A stretch of 64,000 bases of DNA. It comes from Vibrio algarum. GTDB taxonomy: Bacteria > Pseudomonadota > Gammaproteobacteria > Enterobacterales > Vibrionaceae. The notes under the pieces were generated by a model. That model saw nothing but the letters and a program-made list of their open reading frames with translations. It was not told the DNA's origin and made no database searches. The position numbers were made by a program, and so were the translations under genes. This document shows positions 1-8,830 of this stretch, piece by piece. Every line of letters starts with the position of its first letter. The first letter of the stretch is position 1. Location of the stretch: NCBI RefSeq assembly GCF_028204155.1, contig NZ_JAQLOI010000001.1, forward strand, positions 310,001 through 374,000, in the 5' to 3' direction.

Positions 1-1630
1 CCTTAAGGCAATTCACTGTTAAGTCATTTGAACGATTATGAATACCAACAATCTGACCTTCATAAACTTCGTCAGCATGTTCCGCAAATAAGCGGCCACG
101 GCTTTGAAGGTTAAATAGTGCGTATGTTAATGCTTTGCCAGTCGCGTTTGAAACTAGAACACCGTTACTACGCTGACCAATAACACCACCTTTATGTGGG
201 CCGTAATGATCAAACGTATGATAAATCAAACCAGAGCCAGATGTGATGGTCATAAACTCAGTCTGGAAACCAATCAAGCCACGAGAAGGCATCATAAAGT
301 CCATACGTACACGGCCTTTACCATCTGTAGACATATCGGTTAATTCACCCTTACGGATACCAATATTTTCCATAATGCTACCTTGATTTTCTTCAACTAC
401 ATCAATAGTAACGGTCTCATATGGTTCCAATAATTGGCCATTTTCTTCTTTAAGGATTACCTCAGGACGTGATACTGCAAGCTCAAAACCTTCACGACGC
501 ATATTCTCAATAAGAATAGACAGGTGTAGCTCACCACGACCAGATACACGGAACTTATCAGGATCACCTGTTTGTTCTACGCGTAGAGCAACGTTATGAA
601 CGAGTTCTTTCTCAAGGCGTTCCAAAATATTACGAGAAGTAACAAACTTACCTTCTTTACCTGCGAAAGGAGAGTTATTTACTTGAAAAGTCATTGTTAC
701 TGTTGGCTCATCCACAGAAAGTGGGGTCATTGCTTCAACATTATTTTGGTCACAAATAGTGTCCGAAATTTTTAATTCACCTAAACCAGTAATAGCAACG
801 ATGTCACCAGCGTCACCTTGTTCTACTTCATGGCGCTCAAGACCAAGATAACCAAGAACAGTACCTACTTTAGCGTTTCTCTTTTTACCATCAGCACTTA
901 TTACAGTAACTTGCTGATTAGGTTTAACCATACCACGAGTTACTCGAGCCACACCGATAACACCCACATATGAGCTGTAATCAAGCTGAGAAACTTGCAT
1001 CTGCAAAGAACCATCAATGTCTACTTTAGGTGCTTCAACATTGTCAACGATAGCTTGGAACAATGGTTCCATGTTTTCGCCTTCTTCGCCTTCTTCTAAC
1101 GTAGCCCAACCATTTAGAGCCGAAGCATAAACTACTTGGAAGTCTAGTTGTTCGTCAGTTGCACCTAAGTTATCGAACAAGTCGAACACTTGATCCATGA
1201 CCCAATCAGGTCGAGCGCCTGGGCGATCCACTTTATTAATAACAACGATTGGCTTTAAACCATGACCAAATGCTTTTTGTGTAACGAAACGAGTTTGAGG
1301 CATAGGCCCATCAACTGCGTCAACAATAAGCAAAACGGAATCAACCATAGACATAATACGTTCTACTTCACCACCAAAATCGGCGTGTCCAGGAGTATCT
1401 ACGATGTTAATACGGAAGTCGTTCCAGTTAATTGCAGTATTCTTTGCAAGAATAGTAATACCGCGCTCTTTCTCGATATCGTTCGAGTCCATTACACGCT
1501 CTTCAACTTCTCCACGAGATTCTAGAGTTCCTGACTGCTGAAGCAGTTTATCTACAAGAGTCGTTTTACCGTGGTCAACGTGCGCGATGATCGCGATATT
1601 TCTTAATTTGTCAATCTGTGGAGTAGTCAT
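1..1630 (-). CDS. typA: Ribosome-associated GTPase TypA/BipA (3' end outside window)
   Basis: Translation GTPase of the EF-G family that binds the 70S ribosome and aids 50S assembly at low temperature and under stress. The frame is open from ATG at 1630 to the window edge, about 543 codons of the usual ~609, so the C-terminal tail is missing. Visible in order: the P-loop AHVDHGKTT, the switch II motif DTPGHADF, the guanine-specificity motif NKVD, and near the edge HNRSNDLTVNCL, which is typical of the BipA C-terminal domain. The gene is divergent from glnA across a 554-base intergenic region, as in Escherichia coli. Identification is firm. Confidence 0.97.
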   Translation of the reverse strand, partial: MTTPQIDKLRNIAIIAHVDHGKTTLVDKLLQQSGTLESRGEVEERVMDSNDIEKERGITILAKNTAINWNDFRINIVDTPGHADFGGEVERIMSMVDSVLLIVDAVDGPMPQTRFVTQKAFGHGLKPIVVINKVDRPGARPDWVMDQVFDLFDNLGATDEQLDFQVVYASALNGWATLEEGEEGENMEPLFQAIVDNVEAPKVDIDGSLQMQVSQLDYSSYVGVIGVARVTRGMVKPNQQVTVISADGKKRNAKVGTVLGYLGLERHEVEQGDAGDIVAITGLGELKISDTICDQNNVEAMTPLSVDEPTVTMTFQVNNSPFAGKEGKFVTSRNILERLEKELVHNVALRVEQTGDPDKFRVSGRGELHLSILIENMRREGFELAVSRPEVILKEENGQLLEPYETVTIDVVEENQGSIMENIGIRKGELTDMSTDGKGRVRMDFMMPSRGLIGFQTEFMTITSGSGLIYHTFDHYGPHKGGVIGQRSNGVLVSNATGKALTYALFNLQSRGRLFAEHADEVYEGQIVGIHNRSNDLTVNCLK

Positions 1631-1964
1631 GAAGTTTGATTCACTCAGTCATAATGAAGCCGCGACACCTCGCAGCAATAGTAATAAGGTTTTGAAAAAA
1701 CCGTTTTAAAAATAAACAGTTTTAAAAATCCGCGCTAATGTACCAGATTTTTACTCAAACACCTAAAGAATGTGATCTTTATCTATATATTGTTAAATAG
1801 AAATGAATGAAACAATATTGAGATCAATTACTTCTTCATTTAGCAGACTGGTCAGAGATCTATTTCTTATCTAATCCGTTAACGTTTTCAAAATCAGATT
1901 GACTTTTTTTCGCCTTACGTGCTGAATAGAGATCGTTCGATTCTCAGTACAGCTCAACTTGAGC

Positions 1965-1979
1965 GCACAAAATTAGTGC
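1965..1979 (+). promoter_or_regulatory. Putative NtrC-binding box upstream of glnA
   Basis: GCAC-AAAATTA-GTGC, a 4-7-4 inverted repeat with the same geometry as the E. coli glnA NtrC sites (GCAC-N7-GTGC). It lies about 100 bases upstream of the sigma-54 promoter, a normal enhancer distance. Assignment rests on the motif and on the gene context. Confidence 0.65.
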
Positions 1980-1991
1980 ACGCTAGAATCA

Positions 1992-2016
1992 TTTTGGTGC
2001 AATCGTTGCACCAAAA
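1992..2016 (+). promoter_or_regulatory. 25-bp perfect palindrome upstream of glnA
   Basis: Arms TTTTGGTGCAA and TTGCACCAAAA (11 bp each) around TCG. It carries two TGGTGC half sites in the opposite arrangement to a standard NtrC box. Its left half site lies 21 bases, two helical turns, after the half site in the box at 1965-1979. It may be an extra NtrC enhancer element. A binding site for another regulator cannot be excluded. Confidence 0.45.
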
Positions 2017-2063
2017 GAACACACAAATAAACCAAGCCCTTGAAATTAAAGGATTAAAATAAG

Positions 2064-2079
2064 TGGCACAGTTTTAGCT
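2064..2079 (+). promoter_or_regulatory. Sigma-54 (RpoN) promoter of glnA
   Basis: TGGCAC-AGTTT-TAGCT matches the -24 GG / -12 GC sigma-54 consensus and closely resembles E. coli glnAp2. It lies 105 bases before the glnA start codon, downstream of the NtrC-type sites. The -12 element has TAGCT rather than TTGCW, a tolerable deviation. Confidence 0.75.
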
Positions 2080-2184
2080 AGCAAGATTATTATCGAGTAA
2101 TTCAATAAATACCTAGAAATTACTCAATAACAATTTTTTAGATACGAGATTGTACCAAATTAATAACACTGGAGGTTATCCAAG

Positions 2185-3594
2185 ATGTCAGTAGAAAATG
2201 TTCTATCACTGATCCAAGAAAATGAAGTTAAGTTTGTTGACCTACGCTTTACCGATACTAAAGGTAAAGAGCAGCATATTTCTATTCCATCTCACCAAAT
2301 AGATGCTGACTTCTTTGAAGATGGTAAAATGTTTGATGGTTCTTCTGTAGCTGGTTGGAAAGGAATCAACGAGTCAGATATGGTAATGATGCCTGATGCA
2401 TCAAGTGCTGTTCTTGACCCATTCACAGAAGATGCAACTCTAAACATTCGTTGTGACATCCTAGAGCCTGCGACTATGCAAGGCTACGATCGCGACCCAC
2501 GCTCTATTGCAAAACGCGCTGAAGACTTCATGCGTGCAACAGGTGTAGCAGATACAGTACTTATTGGTCCTGAACCAGAGTTCTTCCTATTTGACGATGT
2601 TAAGTTTAGCAGTGATATGTCTGGCGCTTTCTACAAAATTGATGATGTAGAAGCAAGCTGGAACACTGGCGCAGATTTCGAAGACGGTAACAAAGGTCAC
2701 CGTCCAGGTGTTAAAGGCGGTTACTTCCCAGTCGCTCCTGTTGATTCATCTCAAGACATCCGTTCTGCGATGTGTCTAGTAATGGAAGAAATGGGCTTAG
2801 TCGTTGAAGCTCACCACCATGAAGTAGCAACAGCTGGTCAAAATGAAATTGCAACTCGCTTTAACACGCTTACAGCTAAAGCAGATGAAATTCAAATCTA
2901 TAAGTATGTAGTTCATAACGTAGCTCATGCATATGGTAAAACGGCTACTTTCATGCCTAAGCCACTTGTTGGTGATAACGGTTCTGGTATGCACGTTCAC
3001 CAATCTCTAGCAAAAGACGGTGTAAACCTATTTGCTGGTGATAAGTACGGCGGCCTATCTGAAATGGCAATCTACTACATTGGCGGCATCATTAAACATG
3101 CTCGCGCAATCAATGCATTTGCTAACGCATCAACTAACTCATATAAGCGTCTAGTTCCAGGCTTCGAAGCACCAGTTATGCTAGCTTACTCAGCTCGTAA
3201 CCGTTCAGCTTCTATCCGTATCCCTGTGGTACCAAGCCCTAAAGCTCGTCGTATCGAACTACGTTTCGGTGATCCAACAGCGAACCCATACCTAGCATTT
3301 GCTGCAATGCTAATGGCTGGTCTTGACGGAATTAAGAACAAGATCCACCCTGGTGAAGCAATGGATAAAGATCTTTACGATCTACCTGCTGAAGAAGCAG
3401 CAGAGATCCCAACAGTTGCAGAATCACTACAGCAAGCACTTCAGTGTCTTGACGAAGACCGTGAGTTCCTAACGGCTGGCGGTGTATTCTCTGATGACTT
3501 TATCGATTCTTACATCGCACTTAAGTCTGAAGATGTAGAGAAAGTAAACATGGCGACTCACCCACTTGAGTTTGAACTTTACTACTCTGTATAA
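2185..3594 (+). CDS. glnA: Glutamine synthetase type I
   Basis: Makes glutamine from glutamate, ammonia and ATP in the cytoplasm; the main ammonia-assimilating enzyme under nitrogen limitation. 469 residues, the standard length of the dodecameric GSI-beta form. It begins with the beta-grasp domain (FVDLRFTDTKGKEQH). Catalytic-domain motifs include FDGSS, EPEFFLFD, the NGSGMHVH ATP-site loop and NRSASIRIP. The adenylylation loop is present as KDLYDLPAEE, so control by GlnE through its tyrosine is expected. A GGAGGT ribosome site (2171-2176) sits 8 bases before ATG. Transcription is probably from the sigma-54 promoter upstream, activated by phosphorylated NtrC. Confidence 0.98.
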   Translation: MSVENVLSLIQENEVKFVDLRFTDTKGKEQHISIPSHQIDADFFEDGKMFDGSSVAGWKGINESDMVMMPDASSAVLDPFTEDATLNIRCDILEPATMQGYDRDPRSIAKRAEDFMRATGVADTVLIGPEPEFFLFDDVKFSSDMSGAFYKIDDVEASWNTGADFEDGNKGHRPGVKGGYFPVAPVDSSQDIRSAMCLVMEEMGLVVEAHHHEVATAGQNEIATRFNTLTAKADEIQIYKYVVHNVAHAYGKTATFMPKPLVGDNGSGMHVHQSLAKDGVNLFAGDKYGGLSEMAIYYIGGIIKHARAINAFANASTNSYKRLVPGFEAPVMLAYSARNRSASIRIPVVPSPKARRIELRFGDPTANPYLAFAAMLMAGLDGIKNKIHPGEAMDKDLYDLPAEEAAEIPTVAESLQQALQCLDEDREFLTAGGVFSDDFIDSYIALKSEDVEKVNMATHPLEFELYYSV

Positions 3595-3621
3595 GGTTTA
3601 ATTAATTAACCTTCACGATTT

Positions 3622-3647
3622 AAAAGGCTCGCACATGCGAGCCTTTT
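3622..3647 (+). terminator. Rho-independent terminator after glnA
   Basis: A 12-bp stem (AAAAGGCTCGCA / TGCGAGCCTTTT) followed by a T run, 28 bases after the glnA stop. It should separate glnA from glnL, which has its own promoter region. The remaining 3648-3970 holds no gene that I can see. Confidence 0.85.
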
Positions 3648-3930
3648 TGTTTTCTACTTAACTTACAAACCCATTTCTTATACTAAGCGAAACGAAACCA
3701 ACACCATATTTGCACTGATATGTGTTCTAAATGTATTCAATATCACGAACAGCCCAAGATCTCTTTATATATCTAACCATTAGAATAGCGCTTATTTTTC
3801 ATCGCCCTAGAAAGCGGCAAGGTAATTGCATTATTTAAACCATAACGGTGCATTAACGTTATTAACTTAAAAAATAAGGCATTTTCATCGCTAAACTAAG
3901 TAATCTCTACCTTTTTTAAGTGGTTAACCG

Positions 3931-3985
3931 TTGAATCTTACTTTTCATGGTTCATACTGAACTTACCATTGCACCATATTGGTGC
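3931..3985 (+). promoter_or_regulatory. Putative glnL promoter with overlapping NtrC box
   Basis: A sigma-70-like promoter (TTGAAT at 3931, ATACTG at 3954, 17-base spacer) is followed directly by GCAC-CATATTG-GTGC at 3971-3985, a textbook NtrC box placed over the likely transcription start. In enteric bacteria NtrC represses glnLp from such a position, so autorepression of glnL-glnG is the natural reading. The NtrC box is clear; the promoter hexamers are less certain. Confidence 0.65.
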
Positions 3986-4020
3986 TTGGCGCATTTATAG
4001 AGCAGACTAGGACAGAAATT

Positions 4021-5067
4021 GTGACGACAGAGCTTTCAACAGCCATATTGGATAACATTGTAACCGCTACTTTAATGCTTGATGAAAATCTTGTTATTCG
4101 CTATGCAAATCCAGCGACAGAGCAGCTTTTTTCACAAAGCACTAAACGCATTGTAGATAAGCCATTATCTCAGTTGATACAACACGCTTCGATGGACTTA
4201 GCTCTGTTAACTCAGCCCTTGCAAAGCGGTCAGAGTATGACTGATAGTGATGTCACTTTTATTGTTGAAGGTAAACCATTAATGCTGGAGGTCACGGCTA
4301 GTCCTCTCTCATGGAATAAGCAATTAATGTTACTTATCGAAATGCGAAAAATTGGCCAACAACGTCGCTTAAGCCAAGAGTTAAACCAGCATGCTCAACA
4401 ACAAGCAGCAAAATTACTCGTTAGAGGCTTAGCACATGAAATTAAAAACCCTTTGGGTGGTTTACGAGGTGCTGCTCAACTATTAGGTAAGATGCTCCCT
4501 GACCCTTCACTAACTGAATATACCCAGATTATTATCGAGCAAGCCGATCGCTTAAGAGCACTCGTTGATCGCTTACTTGGCCCTCAAAAGCCGGGGAAAA
4601 AAGAACAGGAAAACCTCCATGTAGTGCTTGAGAAGGTACGACAACTGGTCGAATTAGAAACGGGCCCAAATGTCGTAATAGACAGGGACTATGACCCCAG
4701 TTTACCTGACATCCTGATGGATACAGACCAAATTGAACAAGCAATGTTAAACATTGTTAGTAATGCAGCTCAAATGATGGCTAATCAAGATGATGCCCGG
4801 ATAACCCTTAAAACAAGAACAATGCACCAAGCGAACATTCATGGGCAAAGACATAAACTAGCCGCTCGAATTGAAGTTATAGATAACGGGCCTGGCATCC
4901 CATCAAACTTACAAGACACACTCTTTTATCCAATGGTGAGTGGTCGAGACGGTGGAACTGGTTTAGGGTTATCAATTTCACAAAATTTAATCGATCAGCA
5001 CAACGGAAAAATAGATGTAGAAAGTTGGCCCGGTCGAACAACATTTACAATTTATCTCCCTATCTAG
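4021..5067 (+). CDS. glnL: Nitrogen regulation sensor kinase NtrB (GlnL)
   Basis: Cytoplasmic histidine kinase/phosphatase that phosphorylates NtrC when nitrogen is scarce and is switched by PII. 348 residues from GTG at 4021, preceded by AGGA at 4009-4012. An upstream TTG start (3979) is rejected because it lies inside the NtrC box. Domains: PAS at ~5-70 (MLDENLVIRYANPATEQLF), a DHp helix with the phospho-accepting His139 in GLAHEIKNPLGGLRGAA, then an HATPase with N box (NIVSNAAQ), DNGPGI and GGTGLGLSIS. The His number matches E. coli NtrB exactly. It is cotranscribed with glnG, 36 bases downstream. Confidence 0.96.
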   Translation: MTTELSTAILDNIVTATLMLDENLVIRYANPATEQLFSQSTKRIVDKPLSQLIQHASMDLALLTQPLQSGQSMTDSDVTFIVEGKPLMLEVTASPLSWNKQLMLLIEMRKIGQQRRLSQELNQHAQQQAAKLLVRGLAHEIKNPLGGLRGAAQLLGKMLPDPSLTEYTQIIIEQADRLRALVDRLLGPQKPGKKEQENLHVVLEKVRQLVELETGPNVVIDRDYDPSLPDILMDTDQIEQAMLNIVSNAAQMMANQDDARITLKTRTMHQANIHGQRHKLAARIEVIDNGPGIPSNLQDTLFYPMVSGRDGGTGLGLSISQNLIDQHNGKIDVESWPGRTTFTIYLPI

Positions 5068-5103
5068 TGGATATGAGATAGGCAAAGGCAAGGAAATTTC
5101 TGT

Positions 5104-6512
5104 ATGAGTAAAGGATATGTTTGGGTTGTTGATGATGATAGTTCCATCCGTTGGGTAATGGAAAAAACACTATCGTCAGCTAACATCAAGTGCGAAACAT
5201 TTGCGGATGCAGAAAGTGTGTTGATGTCACTAGAACGAGAAACCCCCGACGTTCTGGTATCAGACATACGCATGCCGGGTATCGATGGATTAGATTTGCT
5301 TAATCAAGTTCATGCTCGCCATCCAGAGCTTCCTGTCATCATAATGACCGCTCACTCCGATTTAGATGCGGCTGTAAATGCTTATCAAAAAGGGGCATTT
5401 GAGTACCTACCAAAGCCATTCGATATCGATGAAACATTAACACTTGTAGAGCGGGCTATCATTCATAGCCATGAACAGAAAAAAGAAACATCGACTAGCG
5501 ATACTTTCTCGAGCGACACGCCAGAAATTATTGGTGAAGCACCGGCTATGCAGGAAGTCTTCAGAGCAATCGGTCGTCTATCTCGTTCATCCATTTCTGT
5601 ATTAATTAATGGTGAATCTGGCACAGGTAAAGAGCTCGTCGCTCATGCTCTTCATCGTCATAGCCCAAGAGCAAGCAGACCATTTATTGCGCTGAATATG
5701 GCGGCAATTCCTAAAGATCTTATTGAATCGGAACTGTTTGGTCATGAGAAAGGGGCATTTACCGGTGCAAATAATGTTCGGCAAGGAAGGTTTGAGCAAG
5801 CAAATGGTGGCACGTTATTTCTTGATGAAATAGGGGACATGCCTCTAGATATTCAGACACGCTTGCTACGAGTATTGGCTGATGGACAGTTTTATCGCGT
5901 TGGTGGACATCAAGCCATTAAAGTAGATGTTCGAATTGTAGCAGCCACTCACCAAAACTTAGAACAGTTAGTCCATGAAGGGAATTTCAGGGAAGATTTA
6001 TTTCACCGACTCAATGTGATTAGAGTACATATCCCTGCGCTAAGAGACAGAAAGCAAGATATAGAAAAGCTGACTCTTCACTTCTTAGCAAGTGCAGCCG
6101 ATGAGCTTGGCGTAGAGATAAAATCCCTACATTCGAGCACCGTTGAATCACTTAAGCGCTTAGCATGGCCTGGAAACGTGCGTCAGTTAGAAAATATCTG
6201 CCGTTGGTTAACCGTTATGGCAAGTGGAAGTGAAGTACTGCCTTCCGATTTACCTACCGAGTTACTTGAAGAGAAAACAGTGGCAAGTACGGGGGGACTG
6301 GTAGTTGGCAGACTCAATTAGAAAACTGGGCCCAAACTGCTCTTAATTCTGGGGAAACCGAATTACTTGCCTACGCCTTACCTGAGTTTGAGCGTATTTT
6401 ATTGAAAACAGCACTCAGTCATACCAATGGCCATAAACAAGAAGCAGCAAAAGTACTCGGATGGGGACGTAATACTCTCACACGTAAACTAAAAGAGTTA
6501 GATATAAACTGA
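5104..6512 (+). CDS. glnG: Nitrogen regulator NtrC (GlnG), frameshifted in this sequence
   Basis: Sigma-54 activator: receiver domain with Asp54 (DVLVSDIRMPG), AAA+ domain with Walker A GESGTGKE and the sigma-54 loop GAFTGA, and a C-terminal Fis-like helix-turn-helix. The first frame stops at 6321. The DNA-binding end (NWAQTALNSGE... to GWGRNTLTRKLKELDIN) continues in the next frame to TGA at 6510-6512. The break falls in the run of six G at 6291-6296. One more G restores a 469-residue protein, exactly the E. coli NtrC length. Without repair the protein would lack DNA binding. A base-calling error is the likeliest cause; a real mutation would cripple glnA activation. Confidence 0.93.
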
Positions 6513-6640
6513 TATTTACTCACACCGCTTTGTGTTCTATGAATACAGTTGAGTGAAGGTTTTCTAAGCCTTCACTCAAGCAAATAAGCCCTTTCGTCCG
6601 TGAAAAACCACAGTATCCCCACGAACCCGTATTATATTCT

Positions 6641-6765
6641 CAAAACCGTCGTCATCTCCACAAAACCATTGTCATCTCCACAAAACCGTCGTCATCTCCA
6701 CGAAAGTGGAGATCTAAATGAACCCAGATTCCCTCGTTTGAGGGAGTGACGAGAAGCGTTCTAGG
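6641..6765. repeat. Tandem 20-bp repeat joined to REP-like palindromes
   Basis: Three head-to-tail copies of CAAAACCGTCGTCATCTCCA at 6641-6660, 6661-6680 (two mismatches) and 6681-6700. The last copy runs into a hairpin (ATCTCCAC-GAAA-GTGGAGAT, 6694-6713). A second hairpin follows (TTCCCTC-GTTT-GAGGGA, about 6729-6745) and ends in GTGACGAG, roughly the reverse complement of the GTCATC lead of the first. Two inverted palindromes of this kind resemble a REP/REPIN element as found scattered in intergenic DNA of many gammaproteobacteria. It lies between the convergent glnG and hemN. The family name is inference. Confidence 0.6.
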
Positions 6766-6788
6766 GATTGACGAGAAAAGTGGGGTTA

Positions 6789-8162
6789 CTAGATAACCCG
6801 AGAAAATTGCTGTTGTCGCGCTCTATCTCGTAGATACTTATCAAAACACATACAAATATTACGAATCAACAATCGTCCTCTTGCGGTTACGCGAATAACA
6901 CTGCCTGAAACGTCTACTAACTCATCATCAATAAAGGTTTGTAAAAGCTTCATATCTTCAGAAAAATAGTTGTTAAATGTTAGACCAAACATAGATTCAA
7001 TCTGCTTGGTATCTAATTGGAAGTTACAAATAAGGGCTTTAATAACCTCACGACGAATCAAGTCATCATCATCTAAAGAGACGCCCTTCCATAGAGCATG
7101 GCGCATCTCATCAACTTGAGCGTAATACTTCTTAAGCTCTTTCTGATTCTGAGCATAGGTATCACCAATCATTGAAATAGCAGAAACACCAAAACCTACT
7201 AAATCGCATTCACCTTGCGTGGTGTAACCTTGGAAATTTCGGTGAAGTATGCCCTCGCGTTGCGCTACGGCTAATTCATCTTCAGGCAAAGCAAAGTGAT
7301 CCATACCTATAAACTGGTAACCTGCACCCGTTAATGTTGAGATAGTATCCTGAAGAATACCCATCTTAACTTCTGCTAACGGCAATAATTCTTCTTTTAT
7401 CTTACGTTGTGCTGCAAATAGTTTTGGCATGTGCGCATAGTTAAATACTGATAACCTACCCGGTTTCATCTTTAATACTTGCGCTAAAGTTATCGCGAAT
7501 GACTCTTTAGTTTGAAGCGGTAAACCGTAAATTAGGTCCAAATTAGTTGAGCGGAAACCCAGCTGTTTTGCTCTTTCAACCATAGCAAAGATAAATTCTT
7601 CATCTTGCTCTCGGTTTACCACTTTTTGAACTTCTTTATTGAAATCTTGGACACCGATACTCAAACGGTTGAAACCTTCACCACGCAAGTGATCAAGCAT
7701 ATCTAATTCAATTTCACGAGGATCTACTTCAATGCTTATTTCAGCATCGGACACAAAGTTGAATTCACCTCGAACTATCGCCATCAAACGACTCATCTGA
7801 GCTTTACTTAGAAAAGTGGGAGTTCCGCCACCAAAATGCAATTGGGTGACTCTACGCTCGTTTAACAAAAACGCTCTTTGACGAATTTCATGCTCTATGG
7901 CATCCAAATACTCGTCAGCTTTATGTGAGTGGCGAGTAATAACCTTATTACAACCGCAGTAATAACAAAGCTTATGACAGAACGGTATATGTATATAAAG
8001 AGATAGCGGTCGATCGGGATACTGACGACATGCCATATCAAATTCAGCTATAGTGAAAGCTTCGTGAAACTCTAAGGCTGTTGGATAAGAGGTATATCTT
8101 GGTCCCGAATAGTTATACTTATCTAATACAGCTTGATCCCAAACTATTTGTTCACTCGACAT
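6789..8162 (-). CDS. hemN: Oxygen-independent coproporphyrinogen III dehydrogenase
   Basis: Radical-SAM enzyme that converts coproporphyrinogen III to protoporphyrinogen IX without oxygen, in haem synthesis. 457 residues from ATG at 8162, the same length as E. coli HemN. The start is supported by GGAA upstream and by MSSEQIVWD aligning with the E. coli N-terminus; an in-frame ATG 15 bases upstream lacks a ribosome site. Cluster cysteines are Cys62, Cys66 and Cys69 in FCHKLCYYCGC. Also visible are GGGTPTFLSK, EVDPRE and the family C-terminus RARQQQFSRVI. It is transcribed after the yihI block and convergent with glnG. Confidence 0.97.
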   Translation of the reverse strand: MSSEQIVWDQAVLDKYNYSGPRYTSYPTALEFHEAFTIAEFDMACRQYPDRPLSLYIHIPFCHKLCYYCGCNKVITRHSHKADEYLDAIEHEIRQRAFLLNERRVTQLHFGGGTPTFLSKAQMSRLMAIVRGEFNFVSDAEISIEVDPREIELDMLDHLRGEGFNRLSIGVQDFNKEVQKVVNREQDEEFIFAMVERAKQLGFRSTNLDLIYGLPLQTKESFAITLAQVLKMKPGRLSVFNYAHMPKLFAAQRKIKEELLPLAEVKMGILQDTISTLTGAGYQFIGMDHFALPEDELAVAQREGILHRNFQGYTTQGECDLVGFGVSAISMIGDTYAQNQKELKKYYAQVDEMRHALWKGVSLDDDDLIRREVIKALICNFQLDTKQIESMFGLTFNNYFSEDMKLLQTFIDDELVDVSGSVIRVTARGRLLIRNICMCFDKYLRDRARQQQFSRVI

Positions 8163-8326
8163 AATATTGCGTTCCATTAAATTTTGTTTTCATACTTTGA
8201 TCCCATATTCTGCCATATCACTGCAACAGGCAGCGATAAACGGGAGTGATTTGCCGAAGAAATGTTCATAATTGATAACAGGATCACTCACTCTTTCTAG
8301 TTAGAGGTGAAAGAGTGAGCAAAAAC

Positions 8327-8827
8327 CTATTTGATAGCAGTAACAGTGTCCGTTGACGGTGCACTTAGAGGTTGTATTTGAATTTGCAACTTTTGCAGAT
8401 CTTTTATCATATCCTCAGCCAATCGAACTTCCGCTTTTTGCCTCTTAAGCGTCTGCTTCATACGTTCTTTTTTGACTAATTCTTGTCTCGCTTCACCACG
8501 GGCCATATCTTTTACAATGTCATACAGCTCATAGAGCGCTAGATACTCTTTTTTAATATCAATACGGGCATCACCCTGAATATAATCTAGAATACAAACA
8601 ACTCGAATACTCACCTCTGACAGATCACACTGCCCTTGAATACCAGCCATGCAAAGTGTGTTTACACTATCGAAAATATTTGCATTTCGCTTTGCGATGG
8701 CGATATTCATTACTTCTTTTTCTAGTTGTTTTTTCTTTTTCACCAGCAGTAACAGGTGAATAGCATAGGATGCTAAACCGAGAATAATTAGCCCACCAAT
8801 AATAAGTACTATGGTTACGCTCATCAT
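8327..8827 (-). CDS. DUF2489 family membrane-anchored protein
   Basis: 166 residues with one N-terminal membrane segment at about 5-27 (TIVLIIGGLIILGLASYAIH). The rest is a soluble, charged, mostly helical domain with KKKKQLEKEV and a long C-terminal helix (KKERMKQTLKRQKAEVRLAEDMIKDL), so it is probably anchored with the domain in the cytoplasm. Family DUF2489, function unknown. It starts 3 bases after yihI, so the two are surely cotranscribed with the upstream methyltransferase. Conserved placement beside yihI in Vibrio hints at a link to ribosome assembly, but nothing in the sequence proves it. Confidence 0.8.
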   Translation of the reverse strand: MMSVTIVLIIGGLIILGLASYAIHLLLLVKKKKQLEKEVMNIAIAKRNANIFDSVNTLCMAGIQGQCDLSEVSIRVVCILDYIQGDARIDIKKEYLALYELYDIVKDMARGEARQELVKKERMKQTLKRQKAEVRLAEDMIKDLQKLQIQIQPLSAPSTDTVTAIK

Positions 8828-8830
8828 CTC

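Noticed and set aside
1262..1525. 87-codon frame on the plus strand inside typA
   Set aside because: Shadow of typA: opposite strand of a highly conserved GTPase domain, no ribosome site, no similarity to known proteins.
6291..6321. A naturally truncated NtrC without DNA-binding domain
   Set aside because: The missing C-terminal domain is intact in the next frame and a single base restores exact NtrC length; other genes show the same kind of break.
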